A stretch of DNA of 37,718 nt, taken from Muribaculaceae bacterium. GTDB taxonomy: Bacteria; Bacteroidota; Bacteroidia; Bacteroidales; Muribaculaceae. The position numbers were made by a program, and so were the translations under genes. Below, piece by piece: positions 24,201-33,132 of the stretch. The stretch covers positions 1 through 37,718 of the forward strand of contig JAFZHD010000037.1 in NCBI GenBank assembly GCA_017555085.1. Direction: 5' to 3'. The first letter of the stretch is position 1. Each line of letters opens with the position of its first letter. The notes under the pieces were generated by a model. The model worked only from the letters and a program-made list of their open reading frames with translations, made no database searches and was not told where the DNA came from.

Positions 24201-27200
24201 GGCCATGCGATTTTGTTCGTTGTCGGGGTCGCGGCTTGTGTATAATGTGGCAAAGCCAACCGACGAGTCGGCCATGCGTTTTGCTGCATTGCGTTCTTCT
24301 TTGAGCGCAACGAGTTTTTGCAATTCGAGGTTGAGGAAGTTGCTCTCGGGCCACACAATGTAACGGTCTGATTCAAGATATGTGTTATATTTGCCCGGAG
24401 GGGTAAGGGTCAAAGGAATTTCATATTCATAGTAGTTGTTCTTGACATCAGAACCCAAACGAATGAATATCGACAATTCACCTGAGCGAAGGTTTGTAAC
24501 ATCGTCAATAAGGTCTTCGGCGTGGACCCACATTTGCATGCGTTTGTAGTTGCGCAAGTCGAGCGTTGTGTTGCGATAAACACCGCGGGCATCGCCGGCT
24601 TGTAGGCCAACGAGTTTCATCATCATTGATTGCTCGTTGAGTTGGGTGATTTGTGATTGGCCGGGGTCTACGATTCGTGATACGCCGGGAGGCAATACAT
24701 AGTTAACCGGCTCGCGGGCGGCATTTTCTTCAATGTTGACTACCGACACATCGAGTTGGCCTTCGGCGGGAGCTTCACCGCGGTTATTGAGATTGAAATC
24801 ATAGGTGCGCCATTCGCCACGCACAAGTTCTAGTGTGGCAAAACGCAAGTGAGTAACTTGCTTAAATCCGGTCATATACATGCGCGCAAAGCGAATGGTC
24901 GAGAAGTCGTTGATAGAGCCGACAACCTTTTCATATTCGGCCAAAGGAATTTTGAACTGATACCATTCAACCTCGGTTTTTTGTCCGTCGCGAGTGGGTA
25001 CAATCGAAACCTGTTTGTCGGTAATGAAGTTTTGGCCAACGACAAGGTCCTCAGGACGAATAGAGATGCGATATTGGAAATAACGCTCATATTCGTTGAG
25101 AGTGTTGTCTTGGTTGATATCTTCAACATCAGGAACGCTACGGGCCGATTGATAAAGAGGCTCGTCTGTGTCATCGGGCGAGAGCGAGTTGCCTTCAACA
25201 CCGTTATAGTGTTTGTAGCGTTCGAGAATTGAGAGGCGTTGCTCGTCAAAGTCATATCCGCGGAAGAAGTGGTATTTGTCGCCCGCAGGGTCATTGAATG
25301 GCGAGAATTGGTCGTTTTGCATTCTTTCAATAGCCGAGGGAGAGAGTTTGGCGCGCAAATTATCAAGATAGTTGCGATATGAGCCAAATGTGTACTCGTC
25401 GTCGTTGCTCAATCCGTCCAAGCCGACATCTTGAATGCGGCGCGAACCGGTTGAGTTGTCAAATGCGTATGTAAGCGAGTTTTGTCGTGAAACACGGCCC
25501 CAAACAGTGGTGTCCATATATTGGTTGTTACCGTCAATGGGAAGGCCGTTTTCATAAGACTTCAAACCGTCTTTGAGGATGTCTTCGCTCATTTCGCCAA
25601 AGTTGATGTAAAGGTCTCCACCTTCGTGGTTGGGCACATTTTCATCAAGGAACGGGTTCATGAGCCAGAATTGAACATACTCGATGTTTGACTGCTCAAA
25701 GTTGGTGTTATCCATTTTGCGCATGATACCGCCCCAACGGCGCTCGGGATACAAAAGGTTGCCCTCTTCGTCGATATCGGTTGCATCAAGGTTATAAGGA
25801 CCGCGCTCGGTGGGGTAGAATGACAAGTTAAGCGTTTGAATAGTAGATGACTCGCCATAGTTGAGTTCACGGCCAGGGAAAATTTCTTGTGATGTTACCT
25901 CGCGAACATAGGGGTTTGACAGCTGTTCAAGGTCGCTCTTGATGTAACCGGGTGCGAGGCTTGAATTTTTCTGCGTAAACATGCGGTCGATATAATACCA
26001 TGCAAGCAATGCGCGGTTTTTGCCATATGCCACATCGTTGGTCAATGATGCCTCGGGGAAGCGTGGGTGTGAGCCGTTTTCGTAGGGAGTTGGAGCAAGG
26101 AACCATGAATAGGGTGAGCGCAAGTCAATGCCTGTCTGTGTCGATTCAAAGTCGTCGACATACGAACTGCCTTGGTTTGAGCCCGAACGCTGCTGATTGG
26201 GCACAAGTTGGGCAAACTCGGCCGTGATATTTACCGATGATGGTGCTGTGGCGTTAACTGTGGGGATGTAGTTCAGCAAGTTTGTGAGCCACATAAAATT
26301 GGTCTTATAACCCATGTTAAGACCCCACATTGAGTTGTTGATAACCTCGTCGCCAATGTTAACCTTTTCGGTCAGCGCCTTTTCAGAGAAGTGCATGATG
26401 GTTGCACCGATGTTGAAGTCTTTGTTGAACTGATAGTTAAGGTCAAGACCGAGCAAAGTTTTGCGTTGGGTGCTAAACATTGACTGGTTTTCGAGCGATA
26501 CGCTGATGTTTTGACCCGAGTCAATGATGCTTTGGTTTGTGATGGTTACAATACCCATTGCATAATCGACGGTATAGTCGCTGTTTTCGGTCAAGACAAC
26601 GCCACCAGCAGTCACGACTACCGAGCCTCGTGGCACATTCATTGCATTGAGGCGGATTTGCGAGCCTGATGATGCTTGATATTCCCCTTCGAGAATGAAT
26701 TTGTTTTTGTCGGCAAACTGACGCGCTATGACGAGGGTTGAGTCATAAAGTTCTTGGTAAACATATTGTTTGGCCAACTCGGGGTTGTTGATTTTCTTGG
26801 CAAGATGTTCACCGAACGGTTCAACAACGGGGAAGATGATTTTGCCGTTTGATGACAACACGGTATATCCTTCGATGTAGTCAAAGAATCCGTCGGGGTT
26901 TGACTGCTCGTTTGAGTCGATGCGGTCAAGGTTCATTACTTGGAGCAATGACTGATTATTAAGACCGGGGACGGGCAGATAATTAATGGCCGTACCTGTG
27001 GTGTCGCTCAGATATTTAATGTTGAGCTTGAACTTGTTTTTCTGAATTTGGTATGCGCCGAGAGAGTACACGTTCTTCATCATCAAGTCCCACATAGGCA
27101 ACTTGGGTGCAACGGTTGTGCTCTTCAACATCTTTACATAGAGCGAATTGTCTGTTGTGGTGATGTCGCTTGAAAATTCGCCGACTTGGTACACTTGACC

Positions 27201-28670
27201 GCGGTAGGTATATTCATAGGCAACACCCAACACCTCGTCGGCATTGAGTGCGGTCTTGATTGAAATGTAACCGAGAGTTTCGTTAAGTGTATATTCCGAC
27301 GCTGACAACAATCGTGCGCTTTCAACCTTTTCATAGTCTTTACCACCCTCAATGCCATAGGCAGCAAGAGGAGCAAGAGCCTGTGTCACGGTGTTGATGT
27401 TTCGCGCTGTGGGAAATTCGTTTTTAATGATGTCTAGCAAGTCGTTTGATGCGTTAGCAGGGTTGCTCAATGCGTCGTTAGTGGTCCAAAACGGACTTGC
27501 AAGAACGCGGCTTTCAGCCATGTCCATGAATGCAACGATGTTGCGTGACTCGTTATAATTGCCGCTTTTGTTTGTGACCCACACTTCGATGCGTGTGATG
27601 TTAACGCCCGAAGACACATAGGGGAGTTTAGAGGCAAATTGGTCGTAGTTATCGCGGAAGAAATGACCGAGGAAATAGTGGCGGTTTTGGTCATACTCGT
27701 CACTATTGATGGTGAAGTCGGTGGTTTGAACACCGCCTTTGGTGTTAACTGTTTTTGATTCAGAATTTTGTTGTGAAACAAGGGCCGTTGCGGTGAGTTT
27801 GCCAAATTGTAGTTGGGTTTTCACACCAAACAATGCCGTGCTACCCCTGATGAGTGATGACCCTGTAGTCATGCTCACATTACCGGCTTCAATGTTTTTG
27901 ATAATGTCGTCTTCTTTGCCTTCAAATTGCAGTTTGAGGTTTTTAGAATCAAAATCAAAAGTCGCGTCGGTGTTATATGTCATGTTAAATTTCAACTTGT
28001 CGCCGACCGATGCACCGATAGTGGCTTGAATTTTTTGGTCGAAGTCAAAATAGGTTTTGCGACGAGAGTTGAGCGGAAGGGCGGGGTTGTCGGTTTTGTT
28101 TGACTTTACGCCCATTGAAATTTGTACTGAACCCTGTGTTTTGAGTTGCACACCTCCGGGGCCGAATACTTTTTCCAAAGGTCCGAGAGCAAAGTTAATG
28201 TCAAAGATGTTGAAAGGCTCTTTTGACTTTGCTTCAAACAACTCGGCATTGCGCTCACGGTAGTATTCTTGCATTGATTGTCTCATTTGCCAATCGTTGT
28301 ATTGGCTTGCCGAGAGCATAAAGGGTGTGGCAATGTCGGTGTCGCCCAATCGGGTGCGAATTACATAACAGCCCGTAGCGATGTCATATTCGGCTGATGT
28401 AGTGATGTTTGATGGCGTTTTGAGGTCCATCGGTCCGCCTTCCGACATCAAGTCGGTATAGTTGTCGGGGACAGTCGGCTTGACATCATATTTCATATCC
28501 ACCTCGTTGCTGTTAGAGGGCGGAGGAGTGGTGTTTGATGGCGCAGGGGGAGGAAGTTCCGACTTATAATACTGAGCATGGGCTATGGCAGTAGAAATCA
28601 GAAGTAACATGATGCTACTCCCGATGATTATTGCAAGTTTATTTCTCAGTTTCTTATAAGTTTTCTTCAT
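21225..28670 (-). CDS. sprA: Type IX secretion outer-membrane translocon SprA (Sov)
   Basis: This is the giant pore of the type IX secretion system, a very large outer-membrane beta-barrel through which folded cargo with C-terminal sorting domains leaves the periplasm. The protein has 2481 residues, within the usual 2300-2500 range. It has a signal peptide (about 1-33, ending AHAQ) followed by a Pro-rich segment. The N-terminal SprA region (NIFDINFALGPLEKVFGPGG, then TQGSVQISMGVKSNKTDNP) and long amphipathic-strand repeats typical of SprA follow, and the chain ends on an aromatic/hydrophobic strand (YGITFNLNLAR). It is downstream of ruvA by 56 bases on the same strand, probably one transcript. 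At least two T9SS-tagged cargo genes lie in this window. Confidence 0.97.
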   Translation of the reverse strand: MKKTYKKLRNKLAIIIGSSIMLLLISTAIAHAQYYKSELPPPAPSNTTPPPSNSNEVDMKYDVKPTVPDNYTDLMSEGGPMDLKTPSNITTSAEYDIATGCYVIRTRLGDTDIATPFMLSASQYNDWQMRQSMQEYYRERNAELFEAKSKEPFNIFDINFALGPLEKVFGPGGVQLKTQGSVQISMGVKSNKTDNPALPLNSRRKTYFDFDQKIQATIGASVGDKLKFNMTYNTDATFDFDSKNLKLQFEGKEDDIIKNIEAGNVSMTTGSSLIRGSTALFGVKTQLQFGKLTATALVSQQNSESKTVNTKGGVQTTDFTINSDEYDQNRHYFLGHFFRDNYDQFASKLPYVSSGVNITRIEVWVTNKSGNYNESRNIVAFMDMAESRVLASPFWTTNDALSNPANASNDLLDIIKNEFPTARNINTVTQALAPLAAYGIEGGKDYEKVESARLLSASEYTLNETLGYISIKTALNADEVLGVAYEYTYRGQVYQVGEFSSDITTTDNSLYVKMLKSTTVAPKLPMWDLMMKNVYSLGAYQIQKNKFKLNIKYLSDTTGTAINYLPVPGLNNQSLLQVMNLDRIDSNEQSNPDGFFDYIEGYTVLSSNGKIIFPVVEPFGEHLAKKINNPELAKQYVYQELYDSTLVIARQFADKNKFILEGEYQASSGSQIRLNAMNVPRGSVVVTAGGVVLTENSDYTVDYAMGIVTITNQSIIDSGQNISVSLENQSMFSTQRKTLLGLDLNYQFNKDFNIGATIMHFSEKALTEKVNIGDEVINNSMWGLNMGYKTNFMWLTNLLNYIPTVNATAPSSVNITAEFAQLVPNQQRSGSNQGSSYVDDFESTQTGIDLRSPYSWFLAPTPYENGSHPRFPEASLTNDVAYGKNRALLAWYYIDRMFTQKNSSLAPGYIKSDLEQLSNPYVREVTSQEIFPGRELNYGESSTIQTLNLSFYPTERGPYNLDATDIDEEGNLLYPERRWGGIMRKMDNTNFEQSNIEYVQFWLMNPFLDENVPNHEGGDLYINFGEMSEDILKDGLKSYENGLPIDGNNQYMDTTVWGRVSRQNSLTYAFDNSTGSRRIQDVGLDGLSNDDEYTFGSYRNYLDNLRAKLSPSAIERMQNDQFSPFNDPAGDKYHFFRGYDFDEQRLSILERYKHYNGVEGNSLSPDDTDEPLYQSARSVPDVEDINQDNTLNEYERYFQYRISIRPEDLVVGQNFITDKQVSIVPTRDGQKTEVEWYQFKIPLAEYEKVVGSINDFSTIRFARMYMTGFKQVTHLRFATLELVRGEWRTYDFNLNNRGEAPAEGQLDVSVVNIEENAAREPVNYVLPPGVSRIVDPGQSQITQLNEQSMMMKLVGLQAGDARGVYRNTTLDLRNYKRMQMWVHAEDLIDDVTNLRSGELSIFIRLGSDVKNNYYEYEIPLTLTPPGKYNTYLESDRYIVWPESNFLNLELQKLVALKEERNAAKRMADSSVGFATLYTSRDPDNEQNRMAVLGNPSLSDIRVILIGVRNNSNTVKDGTVWINELKVTDFDNSGGWAAKANATLSMSDIATLNFGSHIETAGFGGVDQSLNDRRLDDYERYNFAVQADLGRFLPEKAKLKAPVYYSVTKEKTSPKYNPLDQDVLLKDALDDATDKHERDSISNYAVERSTVQNFSISGLKFDVQSKNPMPWDPANFSLNFSFNKQQNMDPTTEYENTNDYRGSFQYAYSPYVKGLKPFGWIKSNNKNAKFFKEWELNYLPNSITFLTTMSRYYYEQQTRSEIDVMFQLPVSVSKNFSWDRQFSLTWNLTKSLNLSLNTNTSARIEEPMGAVNKQLFPDQYKLWKDTVMNSITNFGTPWSYNQSFVASYKAPFNKIPFLDFLTASASYNATYNWEKGALIEGVDLGNTIKNQSSWNIDGRLNLETLYNKVPYLKEVNKKFASAKRGTPNKKQKAKKYERTYKLMPDTTITIKHNLRNKKVKVVAKTTDGKPFAVKTKTVDANTITVLTRGDQNIKFIITEDLTEDKNIWKEMGDYTARFAMLIRNGSVRWRNTQNMSLPLFMPQIGDAFGQTTGYGPMSPGLDFAFGFTDESYIDRAKERGWLICDDTQTSPAIWSKTNELNVELNIEPFKGFKIQVTSNRTDNRTNQIQFMYDNSPISRSGSYTKTHVAIATALRSSSADNGYNSTAFNTFLNNIPVVASRLNSQYRGTRYPDNGFMAGHHLAGAPYDPEVGGINTASSDVLIPAFIAAYTGQDASSIYLDPFPSFAHVLPNWRVTYDGLVNLGKMKKIFKTFSLKHAYQCTYSVGSYSSFLNWISADGDFGFTLDELTGQPVPSSPYNISSVAITEKFAPLIGVNFTLKNELNFNAEYRDSRTLTLNSGAGQLVEAATKGLTIGAGYKIVGFNSVLKLKKSQGISNDLTINADFSYQESQALIRRIEDNYAQATSGTRGITINMTASYVMSKRMTIAAFFDHQVNTPLVSTSSYPTSNSSYGITFNLNLAR

Positions 28671-28726
28671 TTATAGGCTTTTACGCGCCGACTTGGTTTG
28701 TTGCTGATTGGTTGCTCTTGATTGGT

Positions 28727-29308
28727 TTACATCATAGAAAGTGCCTTTTTGATAGCATTTTCAACTTTAAGTGTCGGGTCGGCATCAAAGAGCTTTTTGA
28801 GCACTTTGTGTACCTGTTGACGGGGGAAACCGAGCATTACCATCGCTGCCAATGCCTCGTCAAAGACATCAGAAACAACAGTCGGTTGTTCTATTAACGC
28901 ATCACCTAGGGGTTTTATTTTATCTTTAAGGTCAACAATTATGCGTTGAGCCGTTTTTGTGCCGATACCTTTGACATTTTTGAGTTTGGCAACATCGCCT
29001 GTCGCGATAACCAATTCAAGTTCGGGGGCGGCAATTGACGACAAAATCATTCGGGCTGTATTTGCTCCTACGCCCGACACGCCGATTAAAAGTCGGAACA
29101 ATGAGCGCTCTTGTTCATCGATAAATCCGTAAAGTACATGAGCATCCTCGCGAATGGCTTCGTGCACCAATAACTTTGCATTGCGTTGGCCTTCAAGGCG
29201 TGTGAATGCAGGTAGAGATATGTTGAGAAGGTAGCCGACACCCGAGCAGTCAATGACAGCATAAGTGGGGGTTAACTCGGCAAGTTCACCTTTGATATAT
29301 TCAATCAT
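28727..29308 (-). CDS. ruvA: Holliday junction branch-migration protein RuvA
   Basis: RuvA binds four-way junctions and loads RuvB. The start at 29308 (MIEYIKGELAEL) matches the family N-terminus; a longer frame from 29368 adds 20 unconvincing residues. The 193-residue protein has the OB-fold domain I (1-65), helix-hairpin-helix domain II (RLLIGVSGVGANTARMIL and LKNVKGIGTKTAQRIIVDLKDK) and the C-terminal domain III that contacts RuvB. A TAACTTTG box at 29333-29340 is the probable -7 element. sprA follows directly, an arrangement I recall from other Bacteroidetes. Confidence 0.96.
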   Translation of the reverse strand: MIEYIKGELAELTPTYAVIDCSGVGYLLNISLPAFTRLEGQRNAKLLVHEAIREDAHVLYGFIDEQERSLFRLLIGVSGVGANTARMILSSIAAPELELVIATGDVAKLKNVKGIGTKTAQRIIVDLKDKIKPLGDALIEQPTVVSDVFDEALAAMVMLGFPRQQVHKVLKKLFDADPTLKVENAIKKALSMM

Positions 29309-29332
29309 TGTTTTTCTATTATTAATAATGTA

Positions 29333-29340
29333 CAAAGTTA
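29333..29340 (-). promoter_or_regulatory. Probable -7 box for ruvA-sprA
   Basis: The minus strand reads TAACTTTG, 24 bases before the ruvA start. No convincing -33 is seen at 19-21 bases. Confidence 0.45.
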
Positions 29341-29471
29341 CGAAAATACATTCAAAATCGGGAGTCAAAAGCGCAGAATATTAAAAATAGGGGAGAATTG
29401 TTGTGTATGAGGGATGATTTGATTAGATTTGTGTGATGATTAGATTAAGTTTGTGTAACAATAAATATTTT

Positions 29472-29657
29472 ATGAAAAAGAAATTAACAAAATCAGCCAC
29501 CGACAAGAAGTTGGCAGGCGTATGTGGCGGTCTCGGCGAATACTTTGACATTGACCCCGTGATTTTCAGAGCGATATTTGTGATTGCAGTAATTTGCGCC
29601 GGCTGTGGCATTATCGCATATCTGATTTTGGCTCTTATGATGGGCCAAGCGAGATAA
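29472..29657 (+). CDS. PspC-domain small membrane protein
   Basis: The protein has 61 residues, nearly all PspC domain. KLAGVCGGLGEYFDIDPVIFRAIFV is the classic amphipathic start, followed by one long hydrophobic helix (about 36-57). PspC proteins sit in the inner membrane and relate to envelope stress. Free-standing copies like this are common in Bacteroidetes and have no defined role. I chose the ATG at 29472 over 29433 because the family begins with a short basic segment. A terminator follows, so it is monocistronic. Confidence 0.9.
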   Translation: MKKKLTKSATDKKLAGVCGGLGEYFDIDPVIFRAIFVIAVICAGCGIIAYLILALMMGQAR

Positions 29658-29689
29658 CACGCTAACGTTATAGAGAAAACATTGTTTAC

Positions 29690-29725
29690 ATAGAGTCAGG
29701 CATTTTTGCCCGGCTCTATTTTTTT
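29690..29725 (+). terminator. Terminator of the pspC gene
   Basis: A 13-bp stem (29690-29702 and 29707-29719), with one mismatch and one G-U pair, is followed by six further T residues. Confidence 0.85.
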
Positions 29726-29898
29726 GCCTATCGCAAATAAAATCACGTATAAATCAGAATTGTTAAAAATCAGATTAAACCATTGTTAAAACATAGAGTC
29801 TAAAAGGTATATTGTTCAAAAAGACCTAAATCGTACCCTAAATGCTATTTGGCGTGAAAAAAATGTGTCGGAAAATTTTATATTTCACATTTAATTGT

Positions 29899-29906
29899 TA
29901 ATTTTG
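29899..29906 (+). promoter_or_regulatory. Probable -7 box for the histidine kinase-regulator operon
   Basis: TAATTTTG matches TAnnTTTG. The expected -33 position has only TTTT, so the promoter may need an activator. The resulting leader would be about 120 bases. Confidence 0.4.
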
Positions 29907-30032
29907 ACGCGAAATGTTAAAACGTAATTAGGGCAAGAGTGAAAAATGTGAACAATTAACCTAATAGTTTGTTAATATTTTGAACTTAACCGGTTAACAA
30001 CGAGCCGGTTTCATAAAAATAAAAAGATAAAA

Positions 30033-31541
30033 ATGAAAAAATCAACAATTTGGTTTCTGACGCTGATAATGGCTATCACATTCATGGGCCTTCTGTATGT
30101 GCAAATCACATATATGAAGAACATGGTGAAGATGCGTGATGACCAATTTGTAGAGAATGTTCAACGCAGTCTATATGGCGTTTCAACATTGTTGGCACAA
30201 GATGAAGCCAAGTATTTTCTTGATGAAGATGCTGCCCGCATAGAGTCTTCGCAGTTGTCGCAGTCGTTGGGCGGTATCAGATACTCAATCACTACTCCGT
30301 CGGGTGTAGAGGCCGATTTGACAATCAAGGGCGACCTCAACACAATCAGTGGCTTGAATCAGGAACGCGGAGATTTGAACGACCACTATAAGTCGATGCA
30401 CGAATCGCTTAAAGGACAATATCTTTATCAAAAAGGTTTGCTCAATGAGGTTATTCTCGAAATTTTGAGCCGTTCAAGCAACCGCCCCATTCAGGAGCGC
30501 GCCGACTCGTCGGTGGTTAACGAATATATCCGTCGCGAATTGGATAACAACGGTTTGAGTTTGCCATATGAGTACGCAGTTGTGAGCCGCAACGGTGCTG
30601 TGATATACAAATCGGCTGGCTATGTGATTGGCGGAAAGGCCGATGATGAATCGTTTGTACAGACTCTGTTCCCTGGCGACCCCGTTAACCGATTAAACTA
30701 TTTGAGAGTGCAATTCCCCACCAAGGAAGATTACATTATCTCATCGGTGCGATTTATGATACCGTCGTTTTTGTTTACATTTATCCTTTTGGTGATTTTC
30801 CTTTATACCATTATTGTCGCATTCCGACAAAAGAAACTCACCGAAATGAAAAACGATTTTATCAACAACATGACTCATGAGTTTAAAACACCTATTTCGT
30901 GTATTTCGCTTGCCGGTCAAATGCTTAATGATGACTCGGTGAGAAAGTCACCAAGCATGATGCAACACATCTCAAATGTAATCAATGATGAGACAAAACG
31001 ATTGAGATTTCAGGTTGAAAAGGTATTGCAAATGTCGATGTTTGAACGCCAAAAAGCGGCATTGCGCCTTACCGAAGTTGATGCAAATGCAGCAATTGAT
31101 AATATCATTAATACCTTCAAACTCAAAGTCGAAAAATATGGTGGCCGTTTGACCGCACAACTTGATGCCGAAGACGCTATTGTTAATGTCGATGAAATGC
31201 ATTTCACTAATGTGATATTTAATTTGCTTGACAATGCCGTTAAATATCGCCGCGAAGATGACCCATTGCAGTTGACTGCCTCAACCGAACAGATTTCGGG
31301 CAACCGCTTGCAAATCACCATCAGCGACAACGGTATAGGCATCAAAAAAGATGATTTGAAAAAGATATTTGAAAAATTTTATCGCGTATCAACAGGCAAC
31401 CGCCACGATGTAAAAGGTTTTGGGCTCGGACTCGCTTATGTCAAAAAAATGGTGACAGAGTTTGGCGGTGAAATCAGAGCCGAAAGTGAATATAATGTTG
31501 GAACAAAATTTATAATCATATTACCATTAATCAAAAACTAA
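30033..31541 (+). CDS. rprX: Sensor histidine kinase, RprX-like
   Basis: This is an inner-membrane sensor kinase of 502 residues. TM1 is at about 5-27, a periplasmic sensing region of about 210 residues follows, and TM2 is at about 242-265. The DHp box contains H282 in MTHEFKTPIS, then N box NLLDNAVKY, G1 DNGIGIKKDD and G2 GFGLGLAYVKKM. The partner regulator starts 6 bases downstream, which settles the pairing. It resembles the RprX/RprY pair described in Bacteroides fragilis and Porphyromonas. The gene name is assigned by resemblance and the signal is unknown. Confidence 0.9.
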   Translation: MKKSTIWFLTLIMAITFMGLLYVQITYMKNMVKMRDDQFVENVQRSLYGVSTLLAQDEAKYFLDEDAARIESSQLSQSLGGIRYSITTPSGVEADLTIKGDLNTISGLNQERGDLNDHYKSMHESLKGQYLYQKGLLNEVILEILSRSSNRPIQERADSSVVNEYIRRELDNNGLSLPYEYAVVSRNGAVIYKSAGYVIGGKADDESFVQTLFPGDPVNRLNYLRVQFPTKEDYIISSVRFMIPSFLFTFILLVIFLYTIIVAFRQKKLTEMKNDFINNMTHEFKTPISCISLAGQMLNDDSVRKSPSMMQHISNVINDETKRLRFQVEKVLQMSMFERQKAALRLTEVDANAAIDNIINTFKLKVEKYGGRLTAQLDAEDAIVNVDEMHFTNVIFNLLDNAVKYRREDDPLQLTASTEQISGNRLQITISDNGIGIKKDDLKKIFEKFYRVSTGNRHDVKGFGLGLAYVKKMVTEFGGEIRAESEYNVGTKFIIILPLIKN

Positions 31542-31547
31542 ACTATT

Positions 31548-32249
31548 ATGGACGAAAAATTGCGTATTCTATTGTGTGAAGACGACGAGAATCTCGGCAT
31601 GTTGTTGAGAGAGTATCTTCAAGCCAAAGGCTACAACGCTGACCTTTTTGCAGACGGCGAGGCAGGATACAAAGCATTTTTGAAAGGCAAATACGACCTT
31701 TGTGTGCTCGATGTGATGATGCCCAAAAAAGACGGTTTCACTCTCGCTCAGGAAATTCGCACTGTAAATAGCGATGTTCCCGTCATTTTCCTTACAGCAA
31801 AATCGTTGAAGGAAGATATCCTTGAAGGTTTCAAAATCGGTGCTGACGACTATATCACTAAACCCTTCTCAATGGAAGAACTCGTGTTCCGCATTGAGGC
31901 CATTCTCCGCCGCGTGAAAGGTAAGAAAGGTAAAGAAGTTACAATGTACAAAATCGGTAACTTTACTTTCGACACTCAGAAACAAGTGCTCATGATTGAA
32001 GACAAAGTTACAAAGTTGACTACAAAAGAATCAGAATTGCTTAGCCTTCTCTGCGCTCATGTCAATGAAATCCTTGAACGCAACTTTGCACTCAAAACCA
32101 TTTGGATTGACGACAATTACTTCAATGCTCGTAGTATGGATGTTTACATCACAAAATTGCGCAAGCACCTCAAAGATGACCCCCAAATCGAAATCATCAA
32201 CATTCACGGCAAGGGTTACAAACTCATCGCCCCCGATGTAGAAAAATAA
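31548..32249 (+). CDS. rprY: OmpR-family response regulator, RprY-like
   Basis: The protein has 233 residues. The receiver domain (1-120) has the acidic pair in CEDDE, phospho-acceptor D55 in VLDVMMPKKDGF and the switch lysine in TKPFSMEEL. The C-terminal winged-helix DNA-binding domain (about 130-230) ends with MDVYITKLRKHLKDDP and IHGKGYKLI, typical of OmpR/PhoB. It is co-transcribed with the kinase. The palindrome and TGTTAAAA repeats upstream of the kinase are candidate self-regulatory sites, but this is inference. Confidence 0.93.
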   Translation: MDEKLRILLCEDDENLGMLLREYLQAKGYNADLFADGEAGYKAFLKGKYDLCVLDVMMPKKDGFTLAQEIRTVNSDVPVIFLTAKSLKEDILEGFKIGADDYITKPFSMEELVFRIEAILRRVKGKKGKEVTMYKIGNFTFDTQKQVLMIEDKVTKLTTKESELLSLLCAHVNEILERNFALKTIWIDDNYFNARSMDVYITKLRKHLKDDPQIEIINIHGKGYKLIAPDVEK

Positions 32250-32270
32250 CATTCGGTTAATCTGACCTAC

Positions 32271-32309
32271 AAAAAACACCGGTTCGCAATCAGCGGACCG
32301 GTGTTTTTT
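32271..32309. terminator. Bidirectional terminator after rprY
   Basis: AAAAAACACCGGTTCGC pairs with GCGGACCGGTGTTTTTT across a 5-base loop with one G-U pair. It lies between rprY (plus) and the converging lipoprotein gene (minus). Confidence 0.9.
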
Positions 32310-32323
32310 ATGTTATTCCTTTC

Positions 32324-32635
32324 TTAATCTTCGACGATTGAGATTGAGTCAGTGTCAAAGATTATGCTTGCGAGTTCTTGGTTGTTGGTCTGAATGAATG
32401 TTGTGAACGATTCGATATAGGCAGCGGCTGCTTGGTGGTTGCCTTCTTGGCGCAGTTGGTGTTCGATTGCGCGTATCTCTAACAATCGCAATACAAGTTG
32501 TCGGCCTGTAATCTCGTTGTCAAGAATTTCGCAGGCGTGTTGTTGGCCGAGGCTTTGTGCCGCTTCAACCTTTTTGTTATCTGAACATGAGCATAGTGCA
32601 GCCACTGCAACTATGAGGGTTAAGAGTTTTTTCAT
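32324..32635 (-). CDS. Small putative lipoprotein, function unknown
   Basis: The protein has 103 residues. It starts at MKKLLTLIVAVAALCSCS with a lipobox LCSC, so Cys17 is probably lipidated. The mature part is helical, with Gln/Ala-rich helices and an acidic C-terminus (DTDSISIVED). I do not recognise a family. The start at 32635 overlaps the exonuclease stop by 4 bases (ATGA), so it is translationally coupled as the last gene of the porQ-cmk-ispH operon. A longer frame to 32662 adds only nine residues before the signal peptide and is unlikely. Confidence 0.82.
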   Translation of the reverse strand: MKKLLTLIVAVAALCSCSDNKKVEAAQSLGQQHACEILDNEITGRQLVLRLLEIRAIEHQLRQEGNHQAAAAYIESFTTFIQTNNQELASIIFDTDSISIVED

Positions 32636-33132
32636 AAAAGTGTCATTGCTATTTTGGCACAAGCTTCGGCATCGGCAAGTGCGTTATGGTGGTTGTTAAA
32701 TTCGATGCCGAAAAATTGGCATAAATAGGGGAGCGAGTATGACGAAATCAGTGTCTTGGGAATTGTTGCTTGGGCTTTTTGTAGTGTGCAGTAAAACGGA
32801 TATTCGGGATATTCCATGTCATAGATATTGAATGTGGCACGAATGCAACGCTCGTCAAATGATTTGTTGTGTGCCACTAATGGTAGCCCTTCAATAAAAT
32901 CGCTTAACTCGTCCCAAATCTCGCAAAAGCACGGCTGATTGTCAGTGTCGCTACGGCTTATTCCGTGAATGTCATTAGTGAAACGGCGCACATACCAATT
33001 TGGCGTAGGTCTGACAAGGCGATAGAAACTGTCAACAATCACACCGTTAATCACTTTTACCGCTCCTATTGAGCAGATGCTTGTGGGTTGATAATTGGCA
33101 GTCTCGACATCTATTGCAACAAAATTATCCAT
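32632..33132 (-). CDS. DEDDh 3'-5' exonuclease, DnaQ-like
   Basis: The protein has 166 residues and is a stand-alone proofreading-type exonuclease domain. D8 and E10 in AIDVETANY form Exo I, the aspartate of HNKSFDERC forms Exo II, and H149/D154 in HNALADAEA form Exo III, so all catalytic residues are present. It is shorter than the Pol III epsilon subunit and lacks a polymerase-binding tail, so it may act in general DNA or RNA trimming rather than in the replisome. The start overlaps the ispH stop by 8 bases and the stop overlaps the lipoprotein start by 4. Confidence 0.9.
   Translation of the reverse strand: MDNFVAIDVETANYQPTSICSIGAVKVINGVIVDSFYRLVRPTPNWYVRRFTNDIHGISRSDTDNQPCFCEIWDELSDFIEGLPLVAHNKSFDERCIRATFNIYDMEYPEYPFYCTLQKAQATIPKTLISSYSLPYLCQFFGIEFNNHHNALADAEACAKIAMTLL

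Larger units (their letters stand above)
29658..30032. other. Long regulatory gap upstream of the two-component genes
   Basis: These 375 bases hold the pspC terminator and a 300-base AT-rich leader for the histidine kinase. The leader contains a -7-like TAATTTTG at 29899-29906, a perfect 12-bp palindrome TTAACCGGTTAA at 29986-29997, and three TGTTAAAA copies (29761, 29784 and 29915). There is no coding frame. Confidence 0.55.
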
